A DNA stretch of 64,000 bases, taken from contig KL647304.1 in NCBI GenBank assembly GCA_000727475.1, positions 1,425,519-1,489,518 on the forward strand, in the 5' to 3' direction. The notes beneath the pieces were generated by a model that saw only the letters and a list, made by a program, of their open reading frames with translations, was not told the DNA's origin and made no database searches. The translations under genes and the position numbers were made by a program. The DNA is from Sarcocystis neurona. Lineage: Eukaryota > Apicomplexa > Conoidasida > Eucoccidiorida > Sarcocystidae. Shown one piece after another: positions 44,829 to 57,200 of the stretch. Each line of letters opens with the position of its first letter. Position 1 is the stretch's first letter.

Positions 44829-47800
44829 CTCCTTTGAAGGCAGGGAAGAGTCCCTTTTTGTTGCTGTGTTCCGCCTGGCTTCTTGCCAACTACATTATTA
44901 GTGACAGTGTCCAAGATTCTCGTGGCTCGTGCCTGTTCCAGTTCGCCTGTGAACGGAGTACATCTAGATCATTCATCATAGTAGTCGTAGGTCTACGTGA
45001 TAAGTGAGAAGGTTTTTTCTTAGCGCGCCATATGGGCGTAAGCTCTACCGCACCCTCTGAAGGTGTAGGTACCCTTCGCGTGTGCGATACAAACAAGGTA
45101 TTCGGAAAATCTTTTGTCTGTTTTCCTTAACGGACATCTAATTATTGCCACACTATTTAAAAACAGTTGTCACAGTGAGTTATCTTGGCTCTCTACGTAT
45201 TACCGGCTCTTCCTTTGAAAACAGAAACTTCCGATTTCTTTCGGGTGAGCGCACATGTTTCAAATGTAGCGCGTACAGCGAAAGAAAAGGGAGAACCGGG
45301 GTGTTTCGTTTCGTTGCTTCAACATTCATATTGGCTGAAGTTGCTCAGCTTCGCGACTTCTGACAGCGACTGGACCATTGATTTTCGTGCTTGCTTTTTC
45401 TGCAACGGGATGACAGTTCTTTTCTTGTCGACTACTCAGGAGCGTGGATGCCAGTAAATCGAGGGCAGCAGGAACTACTTCATCACGAGCGACTGCGCCG
45501 GTTCAGCCTGATGAAGGAAATGTTTCCTCGTCGATTCTCCTTCGTCTTTGTGGTGCTCCTTTGACTTCTTATCCGCCTCCCCGCCTGCGCCTCCTTCTCC
45601 TGCTCGTATTCGCCCTCCACTCCAGAAAAATCCACCTTTTTCTTCAAGTCTGACGCGCGAATTTCGTGTTCCTCCGCTGTGCCTCATCCAACGGACGAAA
45701 AACACATTCAGCCGCAGATGCTGAGACAGTCTCATCTTCGGAGAAGATGAATATGTATAGGTGTGTGCACGTACATACATACCTATATATTTCTCTACGT
45801 GTCGTGTTGTACGTACGTGTCACTTTTTGGGAAAATGCGCACGCAGTGACCACTGTGTGCGTCTGTTCGCGCGTCTTCCTTGAAGCCGCCGCGCGACCTG
45901 TGTACGCGCTGTGCTTCCGCGAGCCACAGGGAAGCCTGCGTAGGTGCTGGTGCAACAGTTTTTTTCTGTCAATCTGTCGCCGTGTCTTCGTTCCGCGGGT
46001 TATGGAGCACCTTGCGCGTTGCATCTAGATGTGTAGCTCTTACCTCCCCGCACAACGCTGCCAGTGGAGAATTTCTTCGTTGAAAGGGAGGAAAAAACCC
46101 GTCAACCACCACTTACTAGATGTGAACAGACGCAGCCGCGGAATCAACAGCTGGCGACTTGCCGACGAAAAGCAGAGCCTAGGGAGACTCGGTGTGGAGG
46201 TACAAAACGAGGAGAAGAGACGAAGAACTGTTGTGTTCGGAAACTGCGTGGATACTGTTCAAAGGCCGGCACAGGGAGATACACGTTTATAGATTTACAC
46301 ACGTTTTTCTACACACTGCCCGAGGTGTGGGACTCGTGGAGCTCTCCGACAGATGCACACAGGAACACACACTGAAACCCAGGTACGCTGTTGTGTTGGT
46401 AGAACTGCAAGGACATCGTTACTGCGAGCAGATCAGCTACGCCTGTTCTCCACGGGAAAGGCCAGTAAAGCAGCTGCGCCAGCCCGCGCTGTAGCCTATC
46501 TATGAGGTCGTAACGCAGAGAAGCAGCTGAGGCTTGCAGGTCTGCCGTGCGTGTCTATATATGTATTCTATAAATGTATTTGCGTGTCTGTCTTCTCTTA
46601 TGTCTATCCGTAGCGCGCAGACGGGTACACGCGTGTATGCATCCCTCTGTTAAAAAAGTGTAAGCAACTGCTGGGGGATGCTACTACCCTGAATGTCGAG
46701 AATGCACGCGCATCCGTCCACGCGTGTGGAGATGCCCATACAATTATACGTCCACGTACGTACAGGCTCGTATTGTGAGGTAGACAGAGGCATATATGTA
46801 ATCGAAAACTCTTCTTTGCAGATACAGCAACAGAAGAACTGTTGCCCACCCGCCCCCTCCGAAAGGTGATTAGAAAAGGTGTGCGGCAGCAGACGTATTC
46901 TTCGTGGCTGTCACTGTTGTATGCTTTTCTCTATCAGTTCTTCTGAAGCAGAAGAAACGGGAGTTCCGTGCCTGTGCCGGGGAATACAAGCGTGTTGCAA
47001 AAAAGATCCTCCCGCGGCCGGAGCTATGCCTGGGGCGGAATAGCCGCACGTCTCAGCAAACTGTCGAGGCGCCGCTGCGGAACTCCCGCAGCAGCGGGAG
47101 GGTGCTGCACAAGAAACGAAAAGAGGAGGATGCTGGACGAGCACAGCAGCGACAGGACTCAAAGACTGGGCCAGCACCACCCTCGTTGAATAGGGTTGCA
47201 CCAGCAGAAGCAGCAGCCGCCGATGTTTCGTACGAGTACCAGCAGCAGTCGTAGCGGCAGGTTGATGCGGCAGCTGCAGCAGTTCGTGGTGAAGGAGCAG
47301 GAGGTGCACCGGCTGACTCGAGTAGCAGCGACTGTTGTCCGATTTGTAGCTGCAACGAAGTGCGACTGACGCAGAGAGGAGCAGCAGCGGGAAACATCGG
47401 CGCCGAAGGCGGCCGCATGTCACAGACAGCACCTGCAGATGCGTGCGGCGCACCTGGTGGTCGTCGTTCTGCTTTTTCTTGCGCAGGAACGTTCGTCTTG
47501 CAGAACCTGCTGCAGCATCTTCTCTCGTTGCACTTGTGTAGCCGTGCAGTTTTTCTCTGGCTGGCGCTGTGACGACCTCTTGCAGGACGAAGAACACCTT
47601 CTGCTTCTTGACAGAAGCAGCGGCTACCGAGGTTTCCTTCTGCGACGGCGGCCTGCCCCACGACAGCGGCAACAACGCACTTTAGACCTGCTGGCCGCGT
47701 GCGTCACTTGCGAGACTGCGTGTGTGACGCACTCCTTCTAAAACGTACTTGTGATACTGCGCTCTCCAGACGTTCTGCGACGCACTCCCTTCAAGACGTA

Positions 47801-49290
47801 GCTGTTCGTTGTCCACCGCAGACGACTCGCCACAAGACTCTGCAGGCGCAACAGAGTAGCACTAGAGATGTTGCAAACGCCAGCGCAGCCGCTACCTCAC
47901 CCGGCGTCCACACGTAACGACACTGACGCTGCGGTCGATAAAGCCGTCACTTCTCCGTAGTTGGCATCCAGCCGCCGCGCACGCCTTTCGCTCGCTGTTG
48001 AAACGGGAAGCCACTTACACGAAATGGAAGTAGACGCACTGGCAGCTGGAGGAGCTGAAATACCGCCTGCAAGTGTGTAAAATGTTGCTCGCGTGTCTCC
48101 GCACACGTGCGTGAGTGAGAGTGCACAAGCAGAGGGGCCTGCAGGGTCACTGCAAAAGGTACGTGTGCGTTCACGGACGCGTACAAATCTGTGCGCGTGT
48201 CTGCAGACACACACAGACACATACGTGTATGTGTTTTGTAGATTTGCATGTGTTATATGCCTGTACACACAGACGCACGCGCGTTTTCAACATCAATACC
48301 TGCGCGTGGATCGACGCAGATTTCCTGCATACGTCTGTGTACGTAGATGGTCACGGCGATGTAGACGAATGAGAAGAAGAGGAATAAGAAGGGCAGTGCG
48401 CGTGAGAAGCACTGATAAGTGGACCTTTTTCAATTGCTGAAGAGAGTGCAGCTCCACCTCGTCACTCGAGAGGAATTTCCTCCGACTGTTGAGGCTAGGG
48501 AGGCAGCTACGACTGGTGCACGCTGCTCCGGAAATCGTACGCAACAGACCTTCTTCTGGCGCTTGTAGCGCAACTGTGGACGGACGACGGCGTGAGCCAC
48601 ACGTACGCACACCTGCCTCTCTCGCATGAATGTGTGGGAATACGTATTTTGCATGCATGCCTTGTGGACAGATACTGAGTCAACGAGTGTAGAGGTAAAT
48701 AAGCGTAGGCCATCCGGGAAAATGAAGAGACATGCGCGGGTGTGGTTGGATCCATCCTTGCTTTTTGCGGAGACTTGTGCCCGCACGTACGTAGACGCGT
48801 GCTGGTGAAGTGTTCGCGATTGCGTGCACGAATCTCTGCATACGTCGTGACCGACGCGACACGAGCAGCCGCTTGTACCGCTGCACGTGCCTGTCCTGAC
48901 GCAGCATTCGCAGGAGGAAAACACTGCTGCATCTCTTTGTAGCGGGGCAGTTTTTCCTATAGCTGCGTGTAGCTTCCTATCCTCACGTCCTGGGAGGATC
49001 TGACAACTCATGCGGAGGAGAAGTACGTACTGCAGGACACCTTGCGTCGCTCGAGATGAACAAAGCTGCTGACGAGCCGGCTGCTGCTGCATCAGGAAGA
49101 CGAAGTCTGCGACGAAGTCAGCGCCCGGCTAGGACACGTGTGTGTGTGTTATACTAGAGCGGTGTACCTGGGTGGGTGTATCGATAAATGCATGGACACA
49201 GTTGATCAGGGTATCTAGGTGCATGCGTCCTTCCGAGCCGGACACGAGTATTTATGCATAAATATACAGGCAGGTGTAGTACCAATTTGT

Positions 49291-50046
49291 ACCTCTCTAG
49301 TGGAACCAGAGGGCTTTGACATGTGGAGCAGCACTTTTTCCACGCAGGTAATCTTCGCGGCAGCTGCAGGCACGCTGCAGGGCAGAGGGGGGCCCAGTGC
49401 ACGTGAGAAATGCCTCCAGCGACCAACGTCTTTCCCCACCTGGCTGTGTAAATAGACTTCCCACTCTCTTTCTCTGTGTATCTGTGTGTATTTGTGAATA
49501 GATAGCGGTGCTTCTGTGAAACGGTGTTTCTTTCTCTCTCTACGCACACGTATATATACACACACACACACACACACGAAAAAGTACAAATATAAATGTC
49601 CGTGTACGTATTCGTCTGCATGTTTATCTTCGCGTGTATGCATATATGCACGCGCGTTAAAAAAATACGTGTGTGTGGACGTATGTATGTACACACCGTA
49701 TACGTACAGGTATTTGCACATATACCTTCGTATGTATGTACGTACGCATGTTTTTTCTGGTGTATACGAGCGTACATAGGCATGCGTGTACGCGTGTAGC
49801 CGATACACACATCCGTGGGTATCTCTTTGTGTAGATTTGTTTCATTGTCTGAGGTAGCCGTGGCGAGCTGCAGCAGCATTGTATAACAAGGCCGCTTGGC
49901 TGGGACGCAGCAGAGGCCGCGTCCTCTTTGCGTCATTTTTGCCGCAGCCTCGGCTAAGAGGAGCAGTGGAGGCAAAGACTCACCTTTGAGCAGCCTTTCT
50001 TTCTCTGCCTTATAAAGAAGAAAGTCTTCTTCGAGCACACTTCTCT
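49291..50046 (+). repeat. Copy A of a diverged two-part segmental duplication
   Basis: Part A1 (49291-49348) matches 50932-50985: ACCTCT..GTGGAACC followed by GGGCTTTGA and .TGTGG/.TCTGG. Part A2 (49989-50046) matches 51009-51066: GCAGCCTTTCTT, CTG.CTTA, AAG, and TC.TCTTCGAG.ACAC. The two parts are about 640 bases apart in this copy but only 24 apart in copy B, so one copy has gained or lost intervening DNA. Confidence 0.6.
49558..49577 (+). repeat. (CA)n microsatellite
   Basis: About ten CA dinucleotides following a short TA run. Confidence 0.85.
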
Positions 50047-50931
50047 CACAGTATATTACGCGTCATAGCCGGACAGCACACCTGCTGACTCCGGGACGCC
50101 CACAAAGAAGAAGTCCTTGGGTTTGAGGGCGACGGGAAGAGCAGCAGGTTATTCTGCCAGCGACAGGTGGAACGCATGCTCGGAAGCCTGATAAGGAGGA
50201 AGCAGCAGCTACTGCAGCCTCATTTCACGCCCCACTCAGGCCCTGCGCATGCGCCTCAAATGCCAAGGAAGAGACGGTAAAAGTTGTTGTCTCAGGGATA
50301 TGTTCCCAGATCCCCTTAGGGGTAAACCAGAGCAAGTTGCGGGAATTCTTCGAAAGAGCGCAGCACGCAGGCTGCGTCCCTGCAGCAGCGGGAAAAATAT
50401 AGCGAAAGAACGACAGCAATTCGCTTCGACTTGAAAGACAGCAGCTGCGTTGCAAGAAGTCGTCAGAGAGAATGACAAGAGACAGCAGCAGTGGCTCGGC
50501 GTCTTCTTTACCGGCGAGGGAGCAGCAGCAGCGGCGCCGTCGCCAGACGCTCTGCGACTTCCCTGTTCGCAGCATGGCCTCACACAGAGCTGCAGGTAGA
50601 GAAAGCTCTATAGCGCTTCTGGCGGCGATATAAAGAAAGTCAGCGGCAGCCTTGTTTCCGACGTGGGAAACACGAGGACCCCCGCGGGTCCATTTTCTGT
50701 ATTCTATAGAGAAACAGGGTCGCTACAAAAGCAGATGTCCTTGACGGCCACATTACCTGTGTCAAGCCCCTGCCTTCTTACACAAGCGAACTTCGTGCCC
50801 TGCAGTAACCACAAGTTCTGGCCCTTATATCTACACACACGTATACCTACATATATGTACGTGTGCGTTTATACCTATATATCTACATAGGTATATCTGT
50901 ACATGCAAATACATCTACGCACAACCACCGT

Positions 50932-51066
50932 ACCTCTGTAGAACCCTGGGCTTTGAATATCTGGGCAAATGCCTCTCTACGGAGGAAAACACTAGCTTCT
51001 TCCACGCGAGCAGCCTTTCTTCTTCTGTGCCTTAGGAAGACAAACATCCTCTTCGAGGACACAGCT
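50932..51066 (+). repeat. Copy B of the diverged segmental duplication
   Basis: Both blocks of copy A are found here, close together and in the same order and orientation. On the + strand A1 and B1 both translate with a S(L)VEP....(I/M)W pattern. On the - strand A2 and B2 both translate with VLEED..L.KA.K, so it is unclear which strand, if either, is coding. Confidence 0.6.
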
Positions 51067-51259
51067 CTGCTGGAGGCCAGCTTCGCTGTGTGGGGAAAAA
51101 GCGTTTGTGAAGCAGTTGGAGTGTTCTCTCTCTGTTTTGTCATAACTTTCGTCCTTCTGCGGCTCAGCTCTTCGTGCCGCCACTGCTGCTACTGTTGTTG
51201 CTTCTTCTTTTCCTCCTCCTCTTTGTCTCTTCGTTGCAGAGAAAGAGCAGGCCACGCCT

Positions 51260-54200
51260 TTGGATGCTGCTGCTGGCACTGGGGACGCATTACCAGCGTC
51301 GTCGTGCGCTGATACTGCTGCTGCGACTACGTGTCCTGACGAGAAGCTATGCGTAGACACCGTCTCACAAAATACGCCTTTCCACGCGGCTGCCTCTGCT
51401 GGGACTGCGTCTGGGAACAGCTTGGCGGGCCAAAGAAGCTTCTTTCCCTCCTCTTCACAACGCGTTCTCTCCCCTGTTGCTGTTGCAGGTACAAGTCCTG
51501 CTGCTGCTGCTGCAGGGAGACGTCCTGCTGCTGCCGCCATTGCTGGCACCGACACTGCTGTGAGAACTGCTGCTGCGGTTGTGACAGATTCTGCTTCAGG
51601 CGCTGCTGTGAGAGCTCATGTTGCTGCTGTGAGAATTCCTGACGCTGGGGAAGATTCCGCTGAACAGGCTGCTCCTGCTGGTAGGGATTCTGCTGGTCCC
51701 GCTGGTGTTGTTGCCAGCGCACGTCGCAGCGCTGCAACAGCTCGTACTTCTGCCTCTGCAGGTATGGATATTCCTGCAACTGCTGTTGCTGGAGCAGCTG
51801 GAGCAGCCGCAGCAGCGAAGACTGCTGCTGCCACTGCTACTCTCGCAGTTTCTGCTGCTGCTGATGCAGATTCTGCCGCTGATGTTGTCAAAGTTACAAC
51901 ACATGCAGAGGTATCGCGGCCGTCCCTTCCTGCCGGTGAGCCGCGCACGAGCTCGCCTACTAGCTCTTCTTCTTCTTCTCCGTCTTCTTCGTCGTATTCC
52001 TCGTCTTCCTCCTCTTCATCTTCTTCTTCTTCGTCTCCGTCTTCTTCCCCTCTCTCACCTTCTCCTTCTTCCTCTTCTTCATCCTCCTCTCCTTCTTCTC
52101 CGTTTGTTGCGTCAGAAGATTCGAAAGGAGGCAGCAGCTCCCGAGGACTTGGACGGCAGCTTCAGGGGAGGGCCGTGCAGCAGCAGCAGCCCCGGGGGAG
52201 GAGGAGGAGAAGGACGAAGCAGCACCAGCGGGAGCGCAAGCGACGGCGGCAGCGGGAAGAGGGGGAGGAAGAGGAGAGGCAGCACCGGAAGCAGCCCCAG
52301 CAGCCACATGAAAAGCGGTGCCCAGAGCTGCAGCAGAAACAGAAGCAGAAGAAGCAACTGAAGTACGGAAAGAAGCAGCACCAGGAGAAAGAGCAGCAGC
52401 TTCTGCTGTTACCGAAGGAGAGGCAGCGGCAGCCTCAGCAGAGGCCGAAGGAGGGGCAGCAGAAGCATCAGCGGGGAAACGCCGAGGTGCAGCGCCGGTG
52501 GAGAGAGCGGCAGCAGCAGCGGGGATCTTCTTGCTTACAGGGCCAGCAGCGAGAACAGGAGAAGCAGCAGGCGCGCGGACCTCAGCAGCAGGTTAGAGAG
52601 CAGCAGCAGCTTGGCCGGAAGAAACAGGGGACACTGCTGCGGCCGAAGGAGACGCCGCCGCAGAAGCAGCAGCAGGAGCAGAGGGAGACGACAGAGGAGA
52701 AGTGTTTAGGACTGCATACGCTTCGCTGGATGAAGAAGAGGCAGCAGCAACCTCGACGACGGCGGCGGCGCTTGGTCAGGCCACTGCAGAGCTCAGAAGA
52801 GGATGCAGGCACACGCGAAGGTAAAAAGGAAGAAGAGGCCGCTGCACTTGCTGTACACTCTGAAGTTCCCTGTGTCCCTTCTCGACTTTCCTCGTGTCCC
52901 GCTTGTGCGGTTTCCTTTCCCGCGTTGCCGCCTGGGACTGCTGCTGTTTCCCGGTTCACGAGAAACGCTGCCGCTTCTTGTTCCTCTTTTTCTGCTAGGG
53001 CTGCTGCTGCTGCTCCGTTGTCCGTGTCGGATGGTCTCCCTGTCTTTGAAAGCGCGCCCGGTTCTCTCTCCGCTGCTGCTGCTTCTTCTTCGCGCCACAC
53101 TGCTGTGTTATCTTCCTTCCCCTCTTATTCCTTATCTTCTTCTGCATCTACGCGCTGTGCTGCTCCGCTTTATCCTGTGTTGCACGCTCTCCCTCCTCCA
53201 CCTCTGCTGCTGCTGCTTCTTCTTCCCTCCTCCTTTTGGCGAGCCTCCCACCTCTGCGGAGCGTTCTGCTGCAGCTCTCCATGCTGGCGGTTGTCTTGTT
53301 CCTGCGGGTACAATTTCTTCCGCTGCTGCTGCATCGCCGGCACCTACTGCTGCTGCCTCTTCTTCTCTTGCGGCTGCTTCTGCTGTTGGTGTTGCTCCTG
53401 CTGCTTTCGCTCTCCGTGCTGCTGCCGACTGCGTTGTTGTTCTCTCTCCTGCTGCTGCCGCCGTTTCTGGTGCAAGTCCTTCTATTTCCTCTTCGTTTTC
53501 TTCTCCTTCCTCTTATGCCGTTTTTCTGCAGCAGCACGTGCTTTGTCCACGGGGGAAGTCAGGATACACCTGCAGGAGCGGCTGCGCCAGAGGACGGACA
53601 GGAGCGGCGAGGTGGTGCTGCAGCAGCAGAGGGGATTTCTTGATAAGTTCGCCGCTGCAGAGCGGAGAAGAGCCGGAAGCGGAGAATTTGTAGAGAGGCG
53701 AGCATCAGCGGCAGCAGCAGCAGCAAACGAGAGAGAAGGAGAAGAAGAACCCGCTGCGAAGGGAGAAGCGGACGCCGCAGGGGAGATACTCCCAGAAGAC
53801 CAACAGAGAGAAGCACGTCGAAGCGCAGCAGCAACGCTGCTGCGTCCAGCTCCTGCTGGAGGAACAGCCGAGGAAGAGGGCGCCGGTGTGAGGGCTACGG
53901 GACTCACCTCACTACAGGAGACAGCCGCCGCAGTAGACGAAGAAGAAGAAGTTGCTGTAACAGCAATGGGAGGTCCAGCAGAGGCAGAAGCAGCAGGACG
54001 CCCACGCTCAGACAAAGCGTCAGTGCCGTCGGCAAGGCAAATGGGGAGAATTTTCTTTGCTGAAGAAGCGACAGTAGCAGCGAGACGGCGCGAGGACGTG
54101 GAAGAAAGAGAAGATGACGGGGAAAAGGAAGAGGCAACAGTAAAGGCGCCGGAAAGAAGCGTAGCAGCGGGAGCGCAGGCAACGGCAACAGGATGGAGCG

Positions 54201-57200
54201 TCGAGCAGGATGAAGAAGAAGCTAGTGAGGCTGCAGGAGTTTCACAAGAAGACAGACTTGCAGCAGCAAGCAAAGCCGTGGCAACGGCGGCCACAAACAT
54301 GGGAAAAGAAGAAGAGGAAAATGTTGGGGAAGAGGTTTCAAGAAAGGCGGGAGCCGCGAGAGAAGGAGAACACGCCGAAGAGATCGAAGGAGAAGGTCCT
54401 GCTTGCAGAGGGCGCGAGGAAGAAGAGACAGCAGGTTGGGAAGCGACGGAAGCAGCAGCAGCAAAACATGTAGCAGGGAGCAAAGCAGCAGAGATGGCAC
54501 GAGGACAAGGAGGGGGCGGCACTTTGCGAGGAATACCTCGGACAGAAGAAGAGTGCGAAGCAGGAGAAAGAGACGCAGCAGCAGCGGCAGCAGCTGCCCA
54601 ATTTGAAGCCGCAGAACCAGCAACAGCTTTGGAGGAAATACGTGCAACAGAAGAAGCAGCAGCAGCGGGGGAAGAAGAGGGAGAAGCTGCTGGAGCAGGA
54701 ACAGGAGAAACAGCAGGAGAGCCCGGAACAGCACAGGGGCAGGCAGAGATTGCTGCAGCAGCAGCCGGAACGGCAGGAAGAGAAGGCGGGCTGGTGGCGG
54801 GAGAAGTAGCAGCAGCAGCAAATGAGGAAGAAGTATTGGAAAGAAGTGGCTCCACGGCTGCAGATATGAAGATAGAGGAGAATGCTGCAGCAGGGGATGG
54901 GGAAGAGGGAGAAAGTGAGTTTTTGTTCGCCGATGAAGTCGCCGCGCCAGCAGTGACAACAGCAGCACCAGAGCCAGGAGACGCAGAAGCTACGGCAGGA
55001 GCAGCACCAGCAGCGACACTTGCACACGGCGCAGTGGCAGAGGCAGCAGAGGAAGTCGTAGGATTCGCAGTGGCAGAAGGACGAGCTGCAGCTGAGGGAG
55101 GGGAGGAGGGGCTCCTCGCAGCAAGAGGAGCGAAAAAAAAAGGAGGGTTTGTTGCATCAGCAGAGGAGGCAGCAGGAGCAGCAGCAGCAGCCCCAAGAGC
55201 AGGCGTAGCAGAAGCAGAAACAGCAGCCGACGAAGCACAAGCTGTAGCAGCAGCGCAGTTCGAGGAGACGCGAGAGGAACACGCAGCGTGCGAAGCAGCA
55301 GCCGGGGTAGAAAATTCTGCAGATAGAGAAAAACAAAGGAAGACGGAGACACCAGATGCACGAGGAACAGCGACAAGGGACGCGGCAACTGCAGCAGAAG
55401 AACATGCGACAGCAGAAGAAGGAGACGCTCCAGCGGCGGAAACAAGTTTGAACGAAGGGGAAGCGGCAGGGAAAGGACAAGCAGCAGGAGCAGCAGCGGA
55501 AGAGGAACGGGCTGCTGCTGCAGAGAAGACGGCAATAACTTTTTCCCTAGCAGCAGTGGCGTCAGCTGTCAAGAGAACGAGGGAGGAGAGCACCCTGGCA
55601 GAGCTGCCCTCTTCGAAAGCAGAAACTGAAGAAGAAGAAGAAGTCTTCGTAGTAAAAAGGAGAGGCAAAGGACGAGGGGAAGCGGGGGTCGAAGAAGGAG
55701 AAGAAGGAGAGGAAGTAGCAGCAACGTTCACAGTCGCAGCAGCTGCACGCCCCGGACACGTCTTTGCCGGCGGAGCCGCAACAGCAGCAGCAGCGAAGAC
55801 TACTGTGTTTGTCGAAGGTGACGAGGAGGAAGAAGAGGAAGAGGCAGCAGCAGCGACAGCAGCAGTGGGGAAAGATCCAGCAGCAAGCGGCGGAAGGAGA
55901 ATGGCCGCAGCAGAAGAAGACACCGATGGAGCAGCAGCAGCAGCAGAGAAAGAGGGAGACGAACCGAGAGGAAGAGAGAGAACTCCGAGGACAGCGACAC
56001 CAGCAGCAAGAGCTGCAAGAGCGCGTGTTGCAGGAGCAGCAGCAGCCGGGAAGGAGGCAGCAGCATCAGCAGCCGGGAAGGAGGCAGCAGCATCAGCAGC
56101 TCCGTGGAGCCGGCCCATGACAACGGCGGTGCCTGCTGCAGCGACACCAAAAGAGGGGCCCGTTTCTTCTGTTACTGCCGGTGCTGCGGGCGTGCAGCTG
56201 CGGCTACAGCAGCACCGTCGCGGAGAAGTCGACGCTGCAGCAACAGCAGCACCAACAGACGACTTCTTCAAGCATGTTCGGGAAAGTGAGGGAAGGAGGG
56301 GAGCAGCAGAAAGAGAGCAACACGAAGAAGAAGAAGAAGAAGAAGCGCAGGAAGTCTACGAAGGAGATGAAAAGGAAAACAGATGGTGTTCGCGAGGAAG
56401 GGAGATAAGTGCCAGCGGAGGAAGACATGCGGCAAAGAAAAAGGAAAAAAACGGCCGAAGAAGTCCGCGAGCGAGAGCACCGGCAACGACGGCCGAGGAG
56501 GACAGAACGGCTCCTGGAGACGACACGCCAAGTCAACGCAAAAAACGCAGAGCAGAAGAGGCAACTGAAGAAAAAGAAGGAAAAGAGGAGGAGAGCAAAA
56601 AAGAAGAAATAGAAGGGAAGCATAAGAAAGTAGTAAAAAAAAGCGAGGAGAAGTTGAAGGCGAAGCAGGGGAGAGAGAAAGGGAAGACGTGGACGAACAC
56701 AGAGACGACCAGAAGACGGCAGAGGAAGCCGGGGGGAAAACGCCGTCTGCGGACGGAGGGGCAGAGCAGCAGCGGGAGAGGAGAAAGCAGCAGCAACAGC
56801 AGTAAATCCAAGCATGTAGACGTGCTGGCAGCAGCTGCTTCTAGCGAGACAGAGGAATGGAGAGAAGAAGCTGCTGCAGCTGCGTGGGCGACCGGCAGAC
56901 GAACTGTCCCGACAGCGGCGCTAGCAGGCGCACGAGTAGAAGAAGGTGCAGAGAGAGCAGCAGCAGCGTGCGTGGGTGGGCGGGCAACAGCAGCAGCCGA
57001 GGCTGCGGCAGGCGGCGTTGCAAGATGGGAAGTGGAAGAGAGAGCAGCAGGAGGAGAGGGGGAGGGAGGTCCTGCAGCAGCAGCGCGGAAGGGAAGAGCA
57101 ACTAAGAAAGGAGAAAAAGCAGCCACAGCAGCAAGGAATGGAAGAGCAAGGACTGGGGAGAAAGGAGCAGCAGCAGCGGCAGGGAGGAACGGAAGAGCAA

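Larger units (their letters stand above)
39589..46900. other. Interval with several short candidate exons and microsatellites
   Basis: Apart from the separately listed candidates at 40.2, 42.1, 43.3 and 44.6 kb, no long frame occurs here. Short frames at 45444-45780 (both strands) and 46029-46494 (+) have no domain, no convincing start and no splice support. CT/TA and TATG microsatellites are scattered through the stretch. Confidence 0.45.
46901..51170. other. Transition zone: scattered CAG/CTG tracts, duplicated segment, no resolved gene
   Basis: From about 47.2 kb CAG and CTG triplets become frequent. Frames on both strands (for example - strand 47053-47675 and 48430-49092) stay open because triplet repeats contain no stop in any frame, and none shows a domain. 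An (AC)n tract lies at 49558-49577 and a diverged duplication at 49.3-51.1 kb. A possible - strand exon ends at 49985 (AAAG followed by GTGAGT) after LEEDFLLYKAEKERLLK. I cannot assemble a gene here. Confidence 0.4.

Noticed and set aside
46911..47675. 254-codon and 202-codon - strand frames in CTG-rich DNA
   Set aside because: Both overlap each other and a + strand frame in repeat-rich sequence, with no domain and no clear start; read as repeat artefacts.
53482..56271. 929-codon - strand frame rich in Ser/Ala/Pro
   Set aside because: It mirrors the CAG/GAA-rich + strand; the triplets have no stops in any frame, so its length is expected without selection.
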